Program-made: the position numbers and the translations under genes
Part shown: piece after piece, positions 50,801-60,076 of the stretch
Position numbering within the stretch: the stretch's first letter is position 1
Layout: each line of letters starts with the position of its first letter
NCBI RefSeq assembly: GCF_030463565.1
Contig: NC_134651.1
Span: 14,272,734 to 14,336,733 of the forward strand
Reading direction: 5' to 3'
Length of the DNA stretch: 64,000 nucleotides
Origin: Pelecanus crispus
Taxonomy: Eukaryota; Chordata; Aves; Pelecaniformes; Pelecanidae
Notes under the pieces: generated by a model
What the model saw: the letters and a program-made list of their open reading frames with translations, nothing else
Told to the model about the DNA's origin: nothing
Database searches by the model: none

Positions 50801-53800
50801 ACAGTTAACAGGAACTGCTGTGGTTACTCATACAGTTCTTGGATTTTTAAAAATATACCTTTTCTGGATAAAAGTAACACAGACTTGTTTTCAAGGTGGA
50901 TTTTCTGTAGGGTATATTTTTTGTTGGCTCTGAAAAAGTTTTATCTGAATAGAATAACTTGAAGGGAACATTTAGTTTTGGTGGTTGTTTTTCTGAAACC
51001 TGGATGACTGTAAGGAGGGCAGAGCTATTTATTAAAACAGAATGCAGTTCATGTGCAGTGAAATCTATTTTAAATATTTTTTAGATACTATAAAAAACTC
51101 TCAGCAGTGGAGAAGGAAAGTCTTACACTGCTGGTTTTTTGGTTTGTTTTTTTTCAAATCAGCCTCTGCTTCAAGGAAATTTTTTTTTTTTTTCTTCAGA
51201 AATACACCTTCATTCTGAAAAGCTGTGGTAGAGATAACAGTTCACTACGTGCAATGATTTTTCTTAGCAAATAGGTTGATTGGAAAATAAATTGATCAGC
51301 AGAGTGTATACAGGCAGACTGCTGCATCCTCATAGCTGTGTCAAGTTTATTACTGAAACTAAAAGCAAAGAAAATTTCCACCTGCTTTCTGGAAAGCACA
51401 GAGGAAACAACCCCTCCAAGCTGCCAAGTAAGCGGCTTTTCCAGCTACATTGCTGAGGTCAGGAGCCTGAGTCTTGTGAAGTCGTATACTGATCTTAAAT
51501 TCCTGTAGCCCTCTCTGCAGTCAGAGCCTAAACTTTTATTTAGGCAATGAATAAGTGCAGGCCCTGAAACTTCTAGGTCTGCAAGAGATACGTGACAGTC
51601 TGTGGTGGAACATATTTGGGTGCTGCAGCTATCCATCTTCTCGTTCTTGCTTTAAAAAAAAAAAAAAAAATCCCATCCCACTTGTCTATTTCTCTTCTGC
51701 TTTATGTGGGTCTTCCCTCTGTTAGGTGAGGCTGGTTTTTTTTTCTGATGAAAAACCTTGTGCCTGAAGCCAGGGCAAGGCACTGGCGCTTATAAGCCAG
51801 AATGCAGCCTGACCCTCTGCTTGGCCTCTCCTGACCTTACGCCCCACCCCATTGCTTCCCAGCATCACCAGCATCTTGCGCCCTCCTTTGCAAGCCTTTC
51901 TCTGGTGGTTTCAGTATCCTGCAGGAGTGATGTGTCACCAGGAGATGAGCTGCTCTGCTGCCTGTTTTTCAGCGCCAATGGCATCATTAAAAGTCCTTCA
52001 TCTCCATATTGGCTTGTCCTTGTCGTAAGAGGTTCTCGGACACACTTTTGGGTTGGGCCTGTGCTTTCTGCTCCAGCCCTGTTGCCTCCCATGCTGCCCT
52101 GCTGCTAGCCACACTGCCGTTTCACTCTGTCCCCTGTTATATCCTGCAAGCATTATATCCCTGTTATTTTTCTTTCTGATCCCATCATGCTTCGCCTGCA
52201 TTTCCAGCTTCTCCTTGCATCAAGCTCCCTCATCTGCATGCCTTGAGTCTGGCCTCACTGAACCGCCATGAACACCGCACCACTAACCCGCTCGTTGTTT
52301 GTCCCCCCATTGCTCAGAGCACCCCTGGGGTGACCCCAGAGAGCAGGTTTCTGAGCCTTGCAGGGCACGCAGTGGTGACAGGCACACGCGCCGGCAGAGA
52401 GAGCACCGAGAAGCGCCCTCGCCTTTGTCTGACGGTGCCTCTGAACATGGGCACTCCACCTTGGAGGATCGTTGGAGGTCTCCTCAACCAAGTGAGGCCA
52501 GCAATGGCCATCAGCAGGAGTGGAAATCAGCCAGCCAGGGAAGGTCCAGGAGACATCCCAGCCTTGACCTGGAAGGAGAGGCTGAGCGTGGTGCCTATGA
52601 CCACCCCAATAGCTGGGAGCTGCAGGGAAGGAGAGCAGCCAGCAGGGAGAAGGCTTGGAGACCTCTCAGTCTTGACCTGGAGTCAGAGCACGGACTCACA
52701 GACCAGGTGCAGTGCAGCAGAAAGCCAACAAGGCAAAACAGAGAAAAGCACCTTCCTCTTCTTGAGGTGGAACTGGAGGCTGAGCAGGAGACCTGGCATC
52801 GGGGCGGCAGCCGCCTGGTGCGCCCTGAAAAACACAAATCTCGTCGTCAGGGCCACTCGTCACACAGGACGATGCATGATGAGAAGCCCTATGATGCTGA
52901 ATCTAGGGATGATCACAGGGGTGAGGAGAGAGACTGTAAAAGGGCAGGACGCAGGAGACGGTCCCCCTCCCCACGTGCTGTGACCCAGGGGAAGGTTGCA
53001 GACTGCCAGCGAGACTCAGGTAACCAAGTGATGGGGAAGGTGTACGTACGTGTGGGGATGGACCTTTGCACGCCCATCCTGGTGTCTGAAATCTGTGGTG
53101 TTTCCTTTGAAGATGCTTATCTCCAGTATCTACGTGCAATGTGTACAATGGTGAATCCTGCCCAGGTTTCTCCCTTATTTAGTGAGATTCTTATCCATTA
53201 ATATTCTTGCTCTGTTTATTTCCTGACATGTTCCATGGCATTAGAGAGGATGAGTAAGAAGGTATTGTTGGAAATGGTGCCCTTGGTATCCTGCATTTTA
53301 GAAAAAAAATAAACCCAGACACAAAAAAAACCCCAAAACCAAACAACAACCAGCTTTTATTTTCATGATCTATTTTGTGCTGTGGTCTCCTTGCAGAGGA
53401 AGAAAAAAAACCTAACAAAAACCCAAATGTTATGATTACACTTGTATTTTGTTGATTTGAGATGCAGGGCTGTAAGTGAGGACAGTTTGCTTAAGCACTA
53501 ACAAGCCAGCAATTTCCATCCACTTCTTAATGAAAACCCTGCTGGCAACATAATCAATTCACTTCGGGCACAGTTCAGGAGTGGCACTAGGTGTCCGATT
53601 GGGCTCTATTTGTAAGATGAGGTTCTTGTCAAATTCTGTACAAGTGGATTTTTGTGGGAAATGTGTACCTGTGTAGTTCTTGTTCAATAAGAGTTGGGGA
53701 CTGGTGGGCTTTAAAGATCCAGATCCATCTTTCTGCTTTGAAAACCACACTCGGAGTGGGGGTGACCTGTCTCTTAGTGAAAGTAGGAATTTAGAGACTT

Positions 53801-56800
53801 GGATCTATGTCTGTTACAGCATGGGAAGCTTGTGCTTTAAGCCATCTAACAGGTCTTCACTTGGATAAGGTGGGGATGATAATGCATGTCTGTCCCTAGA
53901 GATACTGGGAGAATTATTCTTTGTCTTCATCATGCAAAAGTTTTCTTTGGGGAAGTGGAAGGTGTTAATCAGGTCTTTATATATAATCAGTAGGTCATGA
54001 TTTGCCCTGATACGGTGCGGGTCCAAGTGACTCAGTATCCTATCACATTGAGTCAAAACAGCCAGAAGCTCACATCCTCTTCCTGTGGGCTGTCGTCATG
54101 GTGGGCTTCGTGCTCCCCTGAGTGTGGGCAGAAGTGATGTGGAAGTAACATTTATTGTTGTCTTCTGAGCACATGAAGCCTGGCACTGATTGGTGTGTGA
54201 AGAAAGCTCAGCCTCAGGCTGGCCAGCAAACAATTCCTGGAAACTCACTTTTATTCTGCACAGAGCTAATGCTGTACAGGAGCCTGTCAGCCATGCTGTT
54301 GTTCATTCCAGCAGGGTAAAACTGTGTTTACCTTGACCTTGGAAGCACTCTGAATAATTTTACTCTGACCAAGCTGGTGTTTTTTTGCCAGAGTTTCTGT
54401 GCTGGCCTGAGATTGCAGCTCTTCACAGCTTGGATTGGTCAAAGTATGCTGGGAAAGGCCAGGACATATGCTTAGCCATTACACGCCAGAGCTGACCTTT
54501 TCTTCTTATGCTAAGATGGTTTGTAAGAGGGGTGTTAATTGCTTAAGATCATTGATCAGTTGATTCAAACAAAACAAAAAGCAGAAAACCCCACACGCCT
54601 CCTTTCATACATGTAGAAGAGGTGGTTTCCTATTCCAGTTTTATCCTGAGTTGATGCATGAGGTCTCTGGCCCTCTGTAGTTTGAAGTCTTCGGGGATGC
54701 TTGGAGGAGTGTGATGGCAGTTTGTTGGTAGATGCACAGAAACTTTTTCAAGGTCAGTTGGTTACTTCATGTATTGCCCTTGGTCTTATGAGATGGGAAG
54801 GAAACTGATAGGTGGCACAATAAGATCTAACGGTTATTTATAATAAATGTGTAAATGGTGTAGCTGGAGGTATGAAAGTTTTGAGGGAAACGTTATGGGT
54901 TTGAGGTGGAAGAGATACAGACATCTGGAGTGTTTGTATACTTCAGACATAAAGCAGAAGGCTCATGTAGATGTCTGAACAATACAGTTTAGAGTGCAGA
55001 TGGAATGAGAAAGCATTCATTGTATGTGACTGAAGTCATGCATTTTGTAACAGGGGTACAGTGAGACTTTGACGGCCTGGTGCAAATAGACTATAGACTC
55101 AAAACACAACATTTTAAATCACTTGGAGATGGTTTATCTTTGAAATAAACAAATAAAACTCTGTACTCAAAGCAAGAGCTGAACCTTGTATGAACTTCAA
55201 AAACGTTTACTTGGTTGCTTTCTCACTGTGAATCGCAAAATTCATGGGTCAGCCCAAGGAAGAAATTGTCTGAAACCTCATGTGAGCCTGTCCCAGGCGA
55301 TTTTTGCAGTCCGTGCTGCTCCAGTGATGTGTTCGCAGACTCTGCTGTGCTCATAACAGATGTTGGGCTGCGCTCTGCTGCCTAGTTTTGCCAGTGTATC
55401 TGTATCAACGCAGAGTGTGAAAAACTATGATTCCTCTGCTAGCATTGCTGTGTCAGCAAAGACTGCTTCAAGGGACGTGGCCTCTTCTGCCATATAGATG
55501 CATTTGTCATATAAGACATGGTGTATCGGGTATTTCTGTATGCATAGAGAAACCTCCCTAAGGTGCACCCTGCACCTCAGCTAAAGGTACTCTCAAACCA
55601 GCTGTCTGGCAGGTACGCTGTCATGCTCTCTGGTTCCCTTGAGTAGGGCTTTTGCAGGTGGCTGAGGAGATGGTGGGGATTTCCTTACCAAAGCATTTAG
55701 AAAATGGTTGAGTTGATTGTTTTCTCTCACAATTTGGTAGGCACTAAGTTGAGCGGGATGAAGCAAGCTATGTATGATACACCCCGAAGGGAACAGGAGC
55801 TGTCTGATGCAGAGATTGCTCGGAAGCTGCAGGAAGAAGAGCTCCTGGTAAGTAAAGAGGATGTGTTAGCCAACTCGAAGGTACTAAGGTAGCCAGCGAT
55901 GACAACTTTAATTTGTAAACCTTTTATATATGATAATTACTTTAAGACCTAAGGTCTTGCTACTGTGCATTCTGGTAATTACCTTTGTCTCTGGTATGCA
56001 CACATATGGAGTGACAGCTCGCATCCAGCCAGTAGAGCCCTATTTTCTTAAATAAACACCCAAAAATTAAATGATCGAAGCAGAGTGATATTAAAAGAAC
56101 ACTTCCAGGCAGGCAAAGATGGTATGTAGTCAGTGTGGTCAGGCCAGTGCCCATCTTTGAGAGAGAGGGCAGCAGGATGGGCAATGCATTGTGGTGTGGC
56201 CTGGCAGATAGATGAGGGCAAAACTCAGCTGAAGAGCTGAAATAACTTTGTTGTTGGGTTGTGAGGTAGTTGAGGTAACTAATATATTTAGAGAGGATGG
56301 TAGGGTGTTCGTATGGGCACCTACTTGCCCTGCCCAGTAGGTTAATGGGTATGAGTAATTCAGAGGTGTTACTCTTTTGTCTCTGGTTTTCACACATCCT
56401 CCCCTCCCTTTCTTTTTTTCCAGGCTAGCGAGGCAGATCAGAAGGCAGCTCAAGTAGCCCAAGATGAGGTGAGTGAGAAGTCAAATGTCTGTGGTATTCC
56501 TTTACTTGTGGAAACTGCTAAACCGCACTTATCCCCTCTGACCATGTAGTTTTTCATTTCCTTCCTTGTAGGGGAGGCTCAGGGCTCTAGTGGGCTTTGC
56601 TCCTAGCTGGTTTTCATGTATATGCTCAGGCTGACCAAGCAGGGAGTTGCAGCCATGGCAGAGGATGGACATTCATGGCTGTGTAAGAGCGTCTCTTGTA
56701 ACTGAGCCCCAAGGGAGACTATCAGAGATGCTGTGAGATGAACCCCTCATTGAAGGAAAATGAATAAAAGGCAGAAAGGCTCTGCAAACACAATTCTGGC

Positions 56801-59800
56801 AAATCAGGGAAGCACTGGGCATTGCTGCATGTAGTCAGTCTTAGTTCTGCTGTCACTTGACTTTTGATCGCAGATGGGTGAAATCCTGGCTTTGCACCCT
56901 TCCCATTCAGCAGCTGTCCATAGGAAAGGGTTTAAATAACGCAAACCCACAAGAGCAGTAAAACAATCTGACAGACTCTCTGTATTTTTCCCTTCTAGGA
57001 AATTGCTCGGCTCTTGATGGCTGAGGAGAAAAAAGCTTTCAAGAAAGGGAAGGAGAGAGAAAAGTCTTCCTTTGAAAAGAGGAGGCATGATCAAGACTGG
57101 AAGGTATGTCAAGCTTCAGGAGGTGCCACAAATGAAGTGCTATAATGTTACTCCCATTTCCAGACGTAGGTGAGGGTGTGTGGCAAGAGCAAAAGGAATG
57201 ATGCAGACTCTTGCATCCAAAGGGTCTTGCTGCCTGTTATTCAGCTGCTTCCCAAGCCTTTTGGAGCCACCTCCTTAGTTAGATGCTCTTTGGCTTTAGC
57301 CTTCAGCAAGGTAAGCCTTGGGGTCTGGCCTTGGAGGTTGGTGCTGGATGTCACAGCACCTTGTGGCCTCACTCAAGCACTGTCAGTCCTCCTGGTGCAG
57401 GACCTTCCCGCTGCTGAAATCCTGACTGTAGCAATAAAAGCAGTAGTTGGTTCTGTTTGTGCACCACAGGTATAAGGACAACACAGCTGTTGTCACTTTG
57501 CTTCATAATAAAATTGGCTCTATAATGAAAGTATTCAGTGTATCGAGCCTAGGTTTCTGTATGAGTAATACTACAGAAGCTTGGCTAGCCAATGTGGAAG
57601 GTGATAGGAAACAGATTTCATGGTCTGCACTGGTAAGGTGCTAAAGGGGGTGTTGTGTTTAATCTTGGGGCCAGTTGGAGATAGCTCTGATGTTTGCAGC
57701 CTCCTTACTGTGTTTGAATGACTGCAGGGAGCTGTGGCATCCTCAATGCACTGGCTAGTGTCTTGCAAGGCACGCAGATGAGCTCTTTCCCTTCTTCCCA
57801 TCAGCATGATGCAAGTGAATCTACGCGCTCAAGGTCAAAAGAAAGGCCTGAAGCTCAGCGACACAAAGGTGACAGGTCTTCAAGGTGAGCTTGAACGGGC
57901 TGGTAAAAACAGGGGAATGCAGTTGGGAAGCGGCTCAGAAGCTGAGTCCTAGGAGTTGTGGGACAACCAGCCTGATCCACCCACAAGGGGCTTGGCAGAG
58001 AGCAGAGGTTTTAGCACTGAAAAGAGATGGAGGGCATAGAGCTTGTGAGGTGTTCGGTGACATGTACCACTTGCTGTGCTTGTGGCATTTGTCCATATTG
58101 GTCTCCTTGCCTGGTGCTGACGGAGGTTGATGAGCTTATGCAGTGACACTTGTTAAATGGCAGAGAAACACTTGGGAGAGTTAAAGAGCTTCTGGGAGTG
58201 TGAAACCAAATGTCATCTCTGGGCAGGAAGGAGTAATCACGATGCATTTGCACAGCTGCTTCTTTGGGTCCTTGCTCCCAGTTAAGCCCTGTACACTGGT
58301 GCCACTGCTGCACGTGGACACCCCATTGCAAGCAAGTACATTGTGTTTTGGGGTACCTCATCCCAGAGGGGACTGGAACATGCTGTAGCCTAGTGCTGCT
58401 TCTGAATCACTTTGTACCCTGGCCTGATGCTTCTCATGAGGAACCTGGAACCTTCCAGGGAACCCTGGAAGTGACCCCAGTGGCTTTGATTTCCAATCCA
58501 GATGAGCCTAGAAATTCTTGTTGAATTTGCAAAAGAAACAACAAATGAGGTGTGCAGATGGAGACTGAGAGATTAAAGTACTCTGGGGTAAAACTGGGCA
58601 AGCATTAAACACTTTAAAATGTTGCTCTTTTGAATGAGGTTTGCATCAAATGTCATAATGGAAATTCTTTGTTTCCTGACAACTTGAAACCATTATTAAA
58701 TGAAAGCACTCCATGAGAAGTAGTAAATACTGTGCATTTCTCACCGCAAAAACAGTAACAGGCTGTATTCAGAGGAGCTGGTCTGCGGGTGGAAAGTCTG
58801 GGCTAGGCATAGTTTGCATCAAACTGGCAGGGACAGACCAGGCAGCTGAGATGTTGCTTTTGCCATGCTGTTATGCCGTTGAGTTTTTTCCCCCAACGCC
58901 TCTTTCTCACTGTGCTTGGCAGGTCACAGCCTCTCCTTGATGACTTTGAACACGCTCGGTATTACACAAGCCAGCCCAGCCCCTTGCGCCAGATCCCCAA
59001 ACCTGAGCACTCTCCTAAAGGTAGGATCAAGCCCATGGTTGCCCCAGCAATTGGGTTATTGTGGGCTGTTTTCCTCAAATAAGCAGCCTGCAGGACACGA
59101 TGTTTAAAAGAGATGCTAATAGAGAGGAGGAATGGATATTATTGCCCCAGCAGGTAGGTGATGCTAGTCAATGTTTGAGTTGTACTTGCTGAGCACGTTG
59201 CAGGCTGACAGACTAAAAACCTGGATTGGTTTGCCTTGAGTTTGTCAAACTGCTCTCTGCATGTCCTCCATCATCTCGTAATGATGAATGACTGTAAATC
59301 CAGACAGCAAATGAAGGAGAAATAATATGAAGACAAGGACGTGATGGATTTTAGGTGACTCGCTAGTATCAAACAATCCAATATAAGACAAAATCTCACA
59401 GTATCACCTGTCTGGCGGGCGGATGGGATGATCAGACAGAAGCTTGTCCTGAGAACAGGCTTGTTTTGTTTCTGTAGCCTCTCAGCACTGCTTTGTTGGC
59501 TTCTTTCCTGAAATCACTTGGCACAAGAGCAGTGTCGTTAGGGTCACCCCCCAGTTTTTTAAATCTGAATGCTAATTGTCCGAGTTATCTGTAGAGTCTC
59601 TGGGTGAGGAAAGGGGCAGGCAGAGTTCAACTCAATTGCTCAGATTTCTTCCACCTCCACTGGTTGTGACTTAAATGTGGACAGTTTACTTCCCGAAATT
59701 AAAGTTTGGGAAACTTTTGTGTTCTGTCTTCGTCAAACAAGCTGGAAAATTGACAGCATTTTTTAGAGTCTGTAAGCCCAGTGTTGTTTCCGTTTTCTTT

Positions 59801-60076
59801 AGTGAGACTCTGCAATGTGGCTGCAGTGCTATTTACAGCCTAGAAGAAATGCTAATGTCTGCCTCTCTTGTGGATCTATCCTTCCTTTTGCTTGAGTAAT
59901 GTAACATACAGTTCCCATTTTGGCATTTGACTTTACCAGTACCCTGGAAGTCACACAGGCGTCCGAGAGGGCAGGACAAGTAAAAGATTACTGCAGGTAG
60001 TATTTTCTTCACCAGGATCTATCCTTACAGATTTTTTTCTTTGTTTTGCTTTCCAGGTTCCCGTAGGAAGCAGTAA
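20839..60076 (+). CDS. CCDC50: Coiled-coil domain-containing protein 50 (Ymer), 11 constitutive exons plus one cassette exon
   Basis: CCDC50 is a cytosolic, tyrosine-phosphorylated, ubiquitin-binding coiled-coil protein. In mammals it is linked to EGFR down-regulation, NF-kappaB control and autophagic turnover of RIG-I-like receptors. Joining 20839-20887, 38996-39058, 40391-40520, 45399-45489, 48538-48655, 55741-55847, 56424-56468, 56999-57103, 57805-57884, 58923-59020 and 60057-60076 gives 906 nt and 301 residues. Human short isoform: 306. Every junction is GT-AG and every phase fits. Residues 1-110 match the conserved N-terminal domain ([30 protein letters not shown]). Residues 47-130 are strongly charged coiled coil. 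Three IARxL motifs occur at about 112-122, 172-186 and 199-213; the last two correspond to the ubiquitin-interacting MIU motifs. The C-terminus ([22 protein letters not shown] region) has diverged from human. Including 52318-53019 gives a 535-residue long isoform. CpG-island promoter and perfect Kozak context support the start. Confidence 0.97.
32295..32858 (+). mobile_element. Solo LTR of an avian endogenous retrovirus
   Basis: The 564-bp element begins TGTGATGGTTTCGGCTGGGA and ends CTAAACCACGACA, giving TG...CA termini. A TATA box lies at 32554-32559 (GCATATAAACTGG) and ATTAAA at 32722-32727. An ATT/ATC microsatellite occupies about 32660-32698 and a CTCTCCCCCATCCCATCGGG block lies near the 3' end. 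I recognise this arrangement from an LTR family common in non-galliform bird genomes. No retroviral coding sequence flanks it. No matching target-site duplication is visible (TCCTGG before, GAGAGG after). Confidence 0.85.
32658..32700. repeat. ATT/ATC trinucleotide microsatellite inside the solo LTR
   Basis: A run of TATTATTATTATCATTATTA type continues through TTTTTATTATTATCATTACT. It lies between the TATA box and the ATTAAA signal, where this LTR family normally carries such a repeat. Confidence 0.8.
33029..33212 (+). mobile_element. CR1 LINE 3' fragment (first of two)
   Basis: Characteristic CR1 3' blocks appear in order: GGAACAGGCTGCTCAGAGAG, GTGGTGGAGTCACCATCCCT, GTGTTCAAAAAATGGGTAGA, TTTAGTGGGCATTGTGGTGT, then GGTTGGACTGATGAGCTTAG and the diverged CTGTAGATTC end. 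The insert is in the sense orientation of CCDC50. The octamer tail is degraded. Confidence 0.9.
33278..33382 (+). mobile_element. CR1 LINE 3' fragment (second copy)
   Basis: This copy repeats the same terminal region: TTGGTTTAGTGGTGGACTTG, GGTTGGACTGGATGATCTTA, TTTTCCAACCTAAACGGTTC, then TATGACTCTATGATT. The tail keeps two CR1 octamer-like units. It begins about 65 bases after the end of the previous copy. Confidence 0.9.
34040..34158 (+). mobile_element. CR1 LINE 3' fragment (third copy)
   Basis: The stretch GAGCAACCTGATCTGGTTAA, TGTCCCTGTTCACTGCAGGG, TTTGGCTAGGTGACCTCTAA, AGGTCCCTTCCAACCCAAAG, then CATTCTATGATT is the standard CR1 3' end of a different subfamily from the two copies upstream. 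Confidence 0.9.
36271..36317. repeat. A-rich low-complexity tract
   Basis: Twenty A residues are followed by degenerating CAAAAACCCAAACAAAA blocks. This looks like the mutated tail of a retroposed sequence, but no parent element was identified upstream. Confidence 0.8.
38996..39058 (+). CDS. CCDC50: CCDC50 exon 2
   Basis: Acceptor TTCCATGTCCAG precedes 63 nt encoding [20 protein letters not shown] plus E, and donor GTAAGT follows (phase 1 in, phase 1 out). The segment is almost identical to human [20 protein letters not shown]. Confidence 0.97.
39059..40390 (+). other. CCDC50 intron 2
   Basis: GT-AG intron of 1332 nt. It contains an old CR1 fragment near 39900-40070 and an AT-rich tract near 39585-39608. 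Confidence 0.9.
39900..40070 (+). mobile_element. Old CR1 LINE 3' fragment
   Basis: Diverged CR1 blocks are visible: GAGATTCTGGAACC, GAGGTTCTTGAGAACAGACT, GGTTTAGGTTCAACTCATCC and GTGGTCCCTTCCAGCCCCAC. Substitutions are more frequent than in the copies in intron 1, so this insertion is probably older. Confidence 0.6.
40391..40520 (+). CDS. CCDC50: CCDC50 exon 3
   Basis: The exon has 130 nt between TTTATTTCCAG and GTGAGT, phase 1 in and phase 2 out. It encodes [20 protein letters not shown], then [20 protein letters not shown] and RKD. It is the start of the charged coiled coil and is strongly conserved with human, with one extra Glu in the EEED run. Confidence 0.97.
40521..45398 (+). other. 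CCDC50 intron 3
   Basis: GT-AG intron of 4878 nt. Its last about 1.4 kb is strongly pyrimidine-rich on the plus strand (see findings). A 17-base direct duplication lies at 43781-43814. Open frames on either strand show no known family. Confidence 0.85.
43781..43814. repeat. 17-bp imperfect tandem duplication
   Basis: ACTTGGGGTTCATATGT is followed directly by ACTTGGGGTTCATGTAA in CCDC50 intron 3. Confidence 0.9.
45399..45489 (+). CDS. CCDC50: CCDC50 exon 4
   Basis: The exon has 91 nt between CCTTGCCTTCTAG and GTAACC, phase 2 in and phase 0 out. It encodes [20 protein letters not shown], then [11 protein letters not shown], the continuing charged helix. Human reads [20 protein letters not shown] in the same place. 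Confidence 0.97.
45490..48537 (+). other. CCDC50 intron 4
   Basis: GT-AG intron of 3048 nt with a 20-base T run at 47389-47408. I recognise nothing else in it. Confidence 0.85.
47389..47408. repeat. Poly(T) tract, 20 bases
   Basis: An uninterrupted T run in CCDC50 intron 4. No parent element was recognised. Confidence 0.85.
48538..48655 (+). CDS. CCDC50: CCDC50 exon 5
   Basis: The exon has 118 nt between CATTTCTGCAG and GTACGT, phase 0 in and phase 1 out. It encodes [20 protein letters not shown], then [19 protein letters not shown]. It contains the first IARLL motif and a tyrosine cluster (Tyr141, Tyr145, Tyr146) corresponding to the human tyrosine-rich ADSYYYEDGG segment, a likely phosphorylation region. 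It lies directly before the cassette exon. Confidence 0.97.
48656..52317 (+). other. CCDC50 intron 5
   Basis: GT-AG intron of 3662 nt, skipped together with the cassette exon in the short isoform. It holds a 13-bp perfect tandem duplication at 50088-50113 and several short homopolymer runs. No gene is supported here. Confidence 0.85.
50088..50113. repeat. 13-bp perfect tandem duplication
   Basis: ATTGATCTGGAAC occurs twice head to tail in CCDC50 intron 5. It looks like a recent slippage or repair duplication. Confidence 0.95.
52318..53019 (+). CDS. CCDC50: CCDC50 exon 6, alternatively spliced cassette of 702 nt (long isoform)
   Basis: This exon adds 234 residues without changing the frame. 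Acceptor CCCCCCATTGCTCAG and donor GTAACC flank 702 nt that enter and leave in phase 1, exactly the phase of the exon 5 to exon 7 junction. The frame is open throughout. The product is rich in Arg, Ser, Glu and His, with blocks such as [19 protein letters not shown] and [11 protein letters not shown] near its end, and is probably disordered. It corresponds in place to the human long-isoform exon, which adds 176 residues (482 versus 306), so the bird exon is longer. SLDLE-containing blocks recur about every 36 residues. The frame runs on past the donor to a stop at 53199-53201, which would apply only if the intron were retained. Tissue use cannot be read from sequence. Confidence 0.85.
53020..55740 (+). 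other. CCDC50 intron 6
   Basis: GT-AG intron of 2721 nt. An A-rich tract lies at about 53301-53350. I see nothing else recognisable in it. Confidence 0.85.
55741..55847 (+). CDS. CCDC50: CCDC50 exon 7 (first MIU-type motif)
   Basis: The exon has 107 nt between CTCACAATTTGGTAG and GTAAGT, phase 1 in and phase 0 out. It encodes [20 protein letters not shown], then [31 protein letters not shown] corresponds to human [15 protein letters not shown], part of a motif interacting with ubiquitin. Confidence 0.97.
55848..56423 (+). other. CCDC50 intron 7
   Basis: GT-AG intron of 576 nt with a strong T-rich acceptor (CCCTTTCTTTTTTTCCAG). Nothing else was seen. Confidence 0.9.
56424..56468 (+). CDS. 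CCDC50: CCDC50 exon 8, 45 nt
   Basis: A 15-codon exon in phase 0 encodes [15 protein letters not shown], against human [15 protein letters not shown]. Its length is a multiple of three, so skipping would keep the frame but would remove the start of the second MIU-type motif. Confidence 0.96.
56469..56998 (+). other. CCDC50 intron 8
   Basis: GT-AG intron of 530 nt. I see nothing notable in it. Confidence 0.9.
56999..57103 (+). CDS. CCDC50: CCDC50 exon 9 (second MIU-type motif)
   Basis: The exon has 105 nt, phase 0 on both sides, between TTTTCCCTTCTAG and GTATGT. It encodes [20 protein letters not shown], then [15 protein letters not shown]. With the preceding QDE it forms [15 protein letters not shown], identical to human, followed by a lysine-rich stretch. 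Confidence 0.97.
57104..57804 (+). other. CCDC50 intron 9
   Basis: GT-AG intron of 701 nt. I see no repeats or additional coding segment. Confidence 0.9.
57805..57884 (+). CDS. CCDC50: CCDC50 exon 10
   Basis: The exon has 80 nt between CTTCTTCCCATCAG and GTGAGC, phase 0 in and phase 2 out. It encodes [20 protein letters not shown], then KGDRSS. Human has a serine- and lysine-rich segment here ([20 protein letters not shown]), so composition is kept but sequence is diverged. Confidence 0.93.
57885..58922 (+). other. CCDC50 intron 10
   Basis: GT-AG intron of 1038 nt with no recognised element. Confidence 0.9.
58923..59020 (+). CDS. CCDC50: CCDC50 exon 11
   Basis: The exon has 98 nt between GTGCTTGGCAG and GTAGGA, phase 2 in and phase 1 out. 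It encodes [20 protein letters not shown], then [13 protein letters not shown]. The spacing of the acidic and tyrosine positions follows the human GEDADYTHFTNQQSS region. The human RPPPP run is absent. Confidence 0.93.
59021..60056 (+). other. CCDC50 intron 11
   Basis: GT-AG intron of 1036 nt, with nothing notable seen. Confidence 0.9.
60057..60076 (+). CDS. CCDC50: CCDC50 exon 12, coding end
   Basis: After acceptor TTTTGCTTTCCAG, 20 nt complete a Gly codon and encode SRRKQ and TAA at 60074-60076. The human C-terminus is KGFHYKH; here it is KGSRRKQ, the same length after the shared Lys-Gly. Confidence 0.92.

Noticed and set aside
53020-53201. Extension of the CCDC50 cassette frame past its donor to a stop at 53201
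   Set aside because: The GTAACC donor and the required phase 1 exit place the exon end at 53019. The extension would matter only with intron retention, for which I have no evidence.
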